Shown piece by piece: positions 59,753 through 64,000 of a DNA stretch of 64,000 bases. Source of the DNA: Suillus spraguei (lineage: Eukaryota > Basidiomycota > Agaricomycetes > Boletales > Suillaceae); contig JABCPU010000173.1 in assembly GCA_016800925.1 (NCBI GenBank), forward strand, positions 62,001 through 126,000. Direction: 5' to 3'. Under the pieces are notes generated by a model. It saw nothing but the letters and a program-made list of their open reading frames with translations, was not told where the DNA came from and searched no databases. Made by a program: the position numbers and the translations under genes. Every line of letters starts with the position of its first letter. Position 1 is the first letter of the stretch.

Positions 59753-62700
59753 AGCCAGGTACCGCGTCACAAGCATGTCACACCAACTGCGCCTGGGTCA
59801 ATTTCACAATTACCTGGCCCACCCCAAGTACCTTCCTTCACCTGTTAAATTCCCAGTATTCAACATTCATTCATTTGCGTTGGTACAGCTAGAAACGCAT
59901 CGATTTAGATATGCCAGCAGGCCCTGTTGTCACGTCTGACCTTTTGCCACATTTTATCGGGAAGTTGAATCCTTGCACTCGCGATGACTCGGATTGCAAT
60001 CATCTTGTTATCGCTTTCTTGAGGCGGACTAAGGTGCCCGAACGTTGCCATCGCGTTCGATAGCACATATTTAATACGCCACCGAGTATGATATAACTTT
60101 CCAGTAAATCATGATCTCTGCTGCCAGATCCTTGTTGACTGGGACACTCCTGGCTTTGTCAATAACAGGATCGCCCGTTGAAGTTCGCAACCCCACTATC
60201 ACCCTCCCCATGACAAGGAGGATAAAATTCTCCAATGGTACCAACCTGATGCAGCGCGATCGTGCTGGTATTAGTTTGGAAAACTTTCAAATGATCTACT
60301 GTATATCAGTTGGCGTTGGCATCCCCCCCACATACTGTAAGTTCAACACTGAGAAAACATGCGGTTGCTAATGTATTATTGAAGACGACTTGGTTGTCGA
60401 CACCGGGAGCGCGGTCACATGGATTGGCGCCAGCACTCCGTACAAGCTAACCGGTACCAGCTACGACACTGAAAAGGTTATACAAGGAACATACGCCTCT
60501 GCCTCCTTCATCGGTATGACATACAAAAATATGATAAGTTGAAAATATCTACGATCATCTATAGGAAAACTATTCACCGATACCGTCATTTTCTCTGATG
60601 GGTTAACCGTCACCAAGATGCCAATCGGAGTTGCTTCTGAATGGAAGGGCATGCCACATGACGGTGTGCTTGGAATCGGGCCTAGAATCTTGTCACGCGG
60701 CACCGTGAAAAGTGCACCGTCAAAACAGTTCTTGACTGTCACTGACCGCCTGTTTTTCCAAAGAAAAATTTCTCAGCCCCTTGTTGGTCTCTATTTCCAA
60801 CCCTCCACTCTGGAGGAAGACGACAATGGAACACTCATCTTTGGTGGTGTTGCAACTGACCCTGACTTTAACATCGGCAGCATCGCATACATGTAAGCTA
60901 CCTCAGCTCCTGGATCAATCCAGACTGACAATAATTGTTTTATTTCAGTGCTACCACGGCCAGGCCACGCTCATCACGCTATTGGGGTATCGATCAGAGG
61001 ATTACATACGGCAACACGGAGATCTTAGACGCCGCTGGTCTCGTGGACAGTGGCACCACCTTTATTTACATTGTCTCCGGTATGTATTTAGATTCAGCGA
61101 GTAATAATGGTCTCATCAACGTTTGATAGATGCCTTTGAGAAGTACAAGGCTACAACCGGCGCTAATTTAGATCCGATGACTGAACTTCTCTCTATTACC
61201 CCTGAGAAGTACGGTGCCCTGCAGCCCTTGAAGTTTCATATTGGCGAGGTACGTCAATTCTGTCAGCCCTCACACCCCTTGTTCACCATTTTGCACGGCA
61301 GCAAACCTACAGTCTCATCCCTGACGCCCAAATCTGGCCTCGTCATCTCAACTACCTCGTGGAGGGTGTTGATGATGGTATATATCTCGTCATTAAAAGC
61401 CGACCCGCTGGCACTAGGATTGACTTTATTCTTGGCTACGTATTCCTCCAGCGCTTCTACAGTGTTTTTGATATCACCAACTCTCGCGTCGGTTTTGCCA
61501 CAACTAGGTGGACTGATGCCATCGCCAATGATGTGACAGCGAAGCCTGACTCCCCACTCACTCAGATGAATGGTCAATAGAGGGTCTTTAGGGCTGTAGA
61601 AGGTACTGGTCGGTCTTTGCCAACGCCGCTTTCCATTGGAATGTCTTGGATAGCCTTGAAACTGACATATATGACATATATATTAGTTATGACACGAGTG
61701 TTTGCAGAGAAATGGTACCTACAGAACGCTCCTCCATATTTCATGGGATCTTGTTGCTTAGTCAAAAATTTGTTGGTCATTGCCAATGCTGCTTTCCGTT
61801 GGAAAGTCTTGGATAGCATTGAAACTGACATATATGATAAAATGGGAATCATAGGGCTTGAAGGGTGAGGGTGCCGTGCTACTGTGCCTTGTCTACTTTT
61901 TCCGCATCGATCCTGCCTTCAACATTTGTATCACTGAAGTCTGTTGTTCTTTTCTATTTCATATGCTAATGCCTCATCTCAAGCTCGAGTGCATCATGCC
62001 GTGTGTGGCTTTTGTATCATGTGAACCATTGCCTTTGTTTCTAGCTCGATCATCATTCCACCTTGCCATGGTATTGAATAGCAGCTTTTCAGTAGGCATA
62101 GCCCATGACCCTTCAATTTCACCTGGCCTCGTCATTTCCAGTGGTCTGTAATGTTTCGCTATGACACCAAATGCAGGCGAAGTTCACCAGCTGGATCGCC
62201 CGATGAGTGAGTCTTAATAACGAGCTTACCAGGTGCCTGTCACCATCGCTTCGTTGAGTTCACATAGGCAATGGCATGGGTAACCCATGGGTTGCCATGA
62301 GGTAACCCATACTTTACCCACCAATTTACCCATACTACCCACCACCCATGTGGGTAACCAAAGGGTTCGGTATCATTTACATATTCATATTCGAAGTACA
62401 CATAATGTATCTATGTACATGTATTACAGCTATTTCCATATCGACAGGCCAAAATCGATTTTACATAACTCATGAAATTGTAGCGACACAATCTCAATAG
62501 AACAACGAGACTAATAGCACATGTGCAAATGCAAATGTGTGTGATTGTGCACCATGGTCCATTGTCGCAGATTGTGCGCATGCGATATTTTCACATTACC
62601 CCTAGATGGTACCAGATCTGCTGACATTAGGCATCTGCACAGGTACGGGTACGGGTACGGGTTGGAGTGTTGAGTACCCGTTACCCACCTGCCTGGACTT

Positions 62701-63945
62701 GCATGGATTTGTTGCTCGCCTATGCTCATTTGGACTCACATGGACTCGTCTGTATTCGTCTGGACTCATTTGTATTCGTATGGACTTGTCTGTGCTTGTC
62801 TACGCTCATTTGAACTCACATGGACTCCTCTGTATCGTCTGCTTGCCTGCACTCGTTTGAACTTGTCTGGGCCCACCTGCACTCGTTTGAACTTGCCTGA
62901 GCTCATCTGCTTGTGTCTGCTCTCGCCTGTACCTCCACTCCTCTCATTCTGGCGCCTTAAGGTGTCGTTTGCATATGTTCAAGCCACGTCAGCATTTGCT
63001 GACGTGTGCTTGGCATATGCGTTAAGCACTGGCAAAAGGCTTGTCAAGAATAAGGATGGAGTCTTACCTGTAGCTCGTTTGCCAGATGTCGAGGGCAATG
63101 AAAATGAGCTTGAGGATGGATGGGACTCATATTTTTATCATAGTACTACTTTACATGTGTCTGCTGTGGCCCGTGAATGCAAAGCTCACCTGCTCGATAC
63201 TCATCCTGATACCCATCCCTGTCAGTACCTGCACCTGTCGGTACCTGCAGGTATATTGCGGGTACGGGTAGAGCTCTTGATACCCGTGCTGATGCCTGGC
63301 TGATATTACAATATTTGCTGCATCATCCCAGATAGCGCCACATCTGCTGATATTGCATTGCTACAATAATTTAGTTTATAGGCATACGGCTACAATAAAA
63401 TACGACTGCTGGATGCGCTGCTGTTGTCCATTTCAGCCCACACTTGTTCGGGTCCGTGCTAGCCCACGCTTGTTTCCGTTGAGACTGTAGCACTTGGCGA
63501 CCAGTAGATGATCAAAACCAGAAATGGTGAGGTCATGCGAAGTCAGAGAGAGCACCTTACCTGACGTGGGCCTGGCGGAGTGCCAGCATGGTTTCCAATA
63601 CTGTATTGGAGTTGCAATCCAAGACAATATGGGGAGATAGAGTGTTGGCTGTCTATGGTCACGACGATGGTGTTATCTGTCATGAGGGCCTAATAACCTT
63701 GATCGTTTACGGTGCTGGCTAGACGAGTCACACAGTGAAACAAAACAGAGCAAGGAAGAGGCATACCTGTAGTATGTGTAGGGAAGCTCCTGCAGGATAA
63801 TAAATGAAAATGTATGATAAATGAGGAAGTTGCATACCAGAAAAATTTCAAGCGAGTGCGGTCTGAAATGAGTGAGGCACCTGCAAGCGCCATTTTTACT
63901 CTGTTCAATCAAGATGAGGACAAAGTGGTTAAGTGGCATAAGGTG
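59753..63945. repeat. giant palindrome, right arm
   Basis: Reverse complement of 55235-59719, starting AGCCAGGTACCGCGTCAC. It carries intact peptidase copy C and shorter minisatellites. Homology ends near 63945; the last 55 bp of the window differ from the left flank. Confidence 0.9.
60111..61580 (+). CDS. A1 aspartic peptidase copy C (polyporopepsin-like)
   Basis: Exons 60111-60336, 60385-60513, 60565-60892, 60949-61079, 61130-61248 and 61302-61580; 1212 nt, 403 aa. Secreted acid endopeptidase of family A1. The N-terminus MISAARSLLTGTLLALSITG reads as a signal peptide, followed by a propeptide (EVRNPTITLPMTRR). First catalytic motif VVDTGSAVTWIGAS (about residue 83), flap region with Tyr (GTYASASF), DGVLGIGP, RYWGIDQRITYG, second catalytic motif LVDSGTTFIY, DAQIWPRHLNYL, FILGYVFLQRFYSVFD. 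An extra 20-residue tail follows the usual end. The closest relative in kind is polyporopepsin of wood-decay fungi. Likely role: digestion of external protein. Confidence 0.92.
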
Positions 63946-64000
63946 AACATGACAAAACTAAGTAAAAGTGGTGTATACCACACTCAGCCACTATCCAAAG
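61581..64000. other. outer right arm, fragments only
   Basis: Mirror images of left-arm features: GGGTAACCC cluster (62270-62365), minisatellite (62690-62910), ORF relic (62940-63150, +), TACCCG microsatellite (63195-63290) and, on the - strand between 63430 and 63910, exons 2-6 of the tiny gene with a frame change. No independent gene is supported. Confidence 0.6.

Overview
The window looks like chromosomal DNA from a basidiomycete fungus of the Agaricomycetes. Genes carry many 48-63 nt GT-AG introns and intergenic gaps are short. The gene set includes basidiomycete-type F-box proteins, polyporopepsin-like (A1) aspartic peptidases, a copper amine oxidase and a fungal-style Helitron. No species can be named from the sequence alone. 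Exon boundaries below were read by eye. For most multi-exon genes the summed exon lengths are an exact multiple of three, which supports the models. Known exceptions are the apparent frameshifts in raptor, NOG2 and one protease copy. In the 45.4-48.2 kb F-box gene the last splice is unresolved, and the importin gene was not summed exon by exon.

Layout. 1-8 kb: a truncated TPR-like gene (-), a doubtful small gene (-), a 12-exon copper amine oxidase (+) and a short three-exon LTO1 homologue (-). 8-23 kb is accessory DNA. Two copies of one F-box gene, about 2 kb each including flanks, bracket an apparently intact autonomous Helitron (Rep-helicase on +, divergent accessory gene on -, 3' hairpin plus CTAG end), an array of six Leu-tRNA-like repeats and a decayed Helitron-type protein. 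24-26 kb: an A1 peptidase paralogue that has lost both Asp-Thr/Ser-Gly motifs.

26.6-54 kb is the housekeeping core: dynactin p150 (-), raptor (+), an unknown 184-aa gene (-), enolase (-), NOG2 GTPase (-), mitochondrial uS15 (+), a long F-box protein (-), importin-9/Kap114 (+) and an Arg/Ser-rich nuclear protein (-). Three head-to-head pairs share gaps of 81, 117 and 252 bp between start codons. Together these genes cover TORC1 signalling, dynein transport, glycolysis, 60S assembly, mitochondrial translation and nuclear import. There is no sign of one shared pathway.

55.2-63.9 kb is a giant imperfect palindrome with arms of about 4.2-4.5 kb and a 33-bp spacer. Each arm carries an A1 peptidase, minisatellites and gene fragments. 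The right copy of the peptidase is intact; the left copy is broken by a single-base deletion. The left boundary of the palindrome falls inside the first intron of a tiny six-exon gene.

The least explained elements are the tRNA-like array beside the Helitron, a short antisense ORF carrying a Rep-like HUH motif near the Helitron 3' end, the protease palindrome, and the non-canonical peptidase paralogue.
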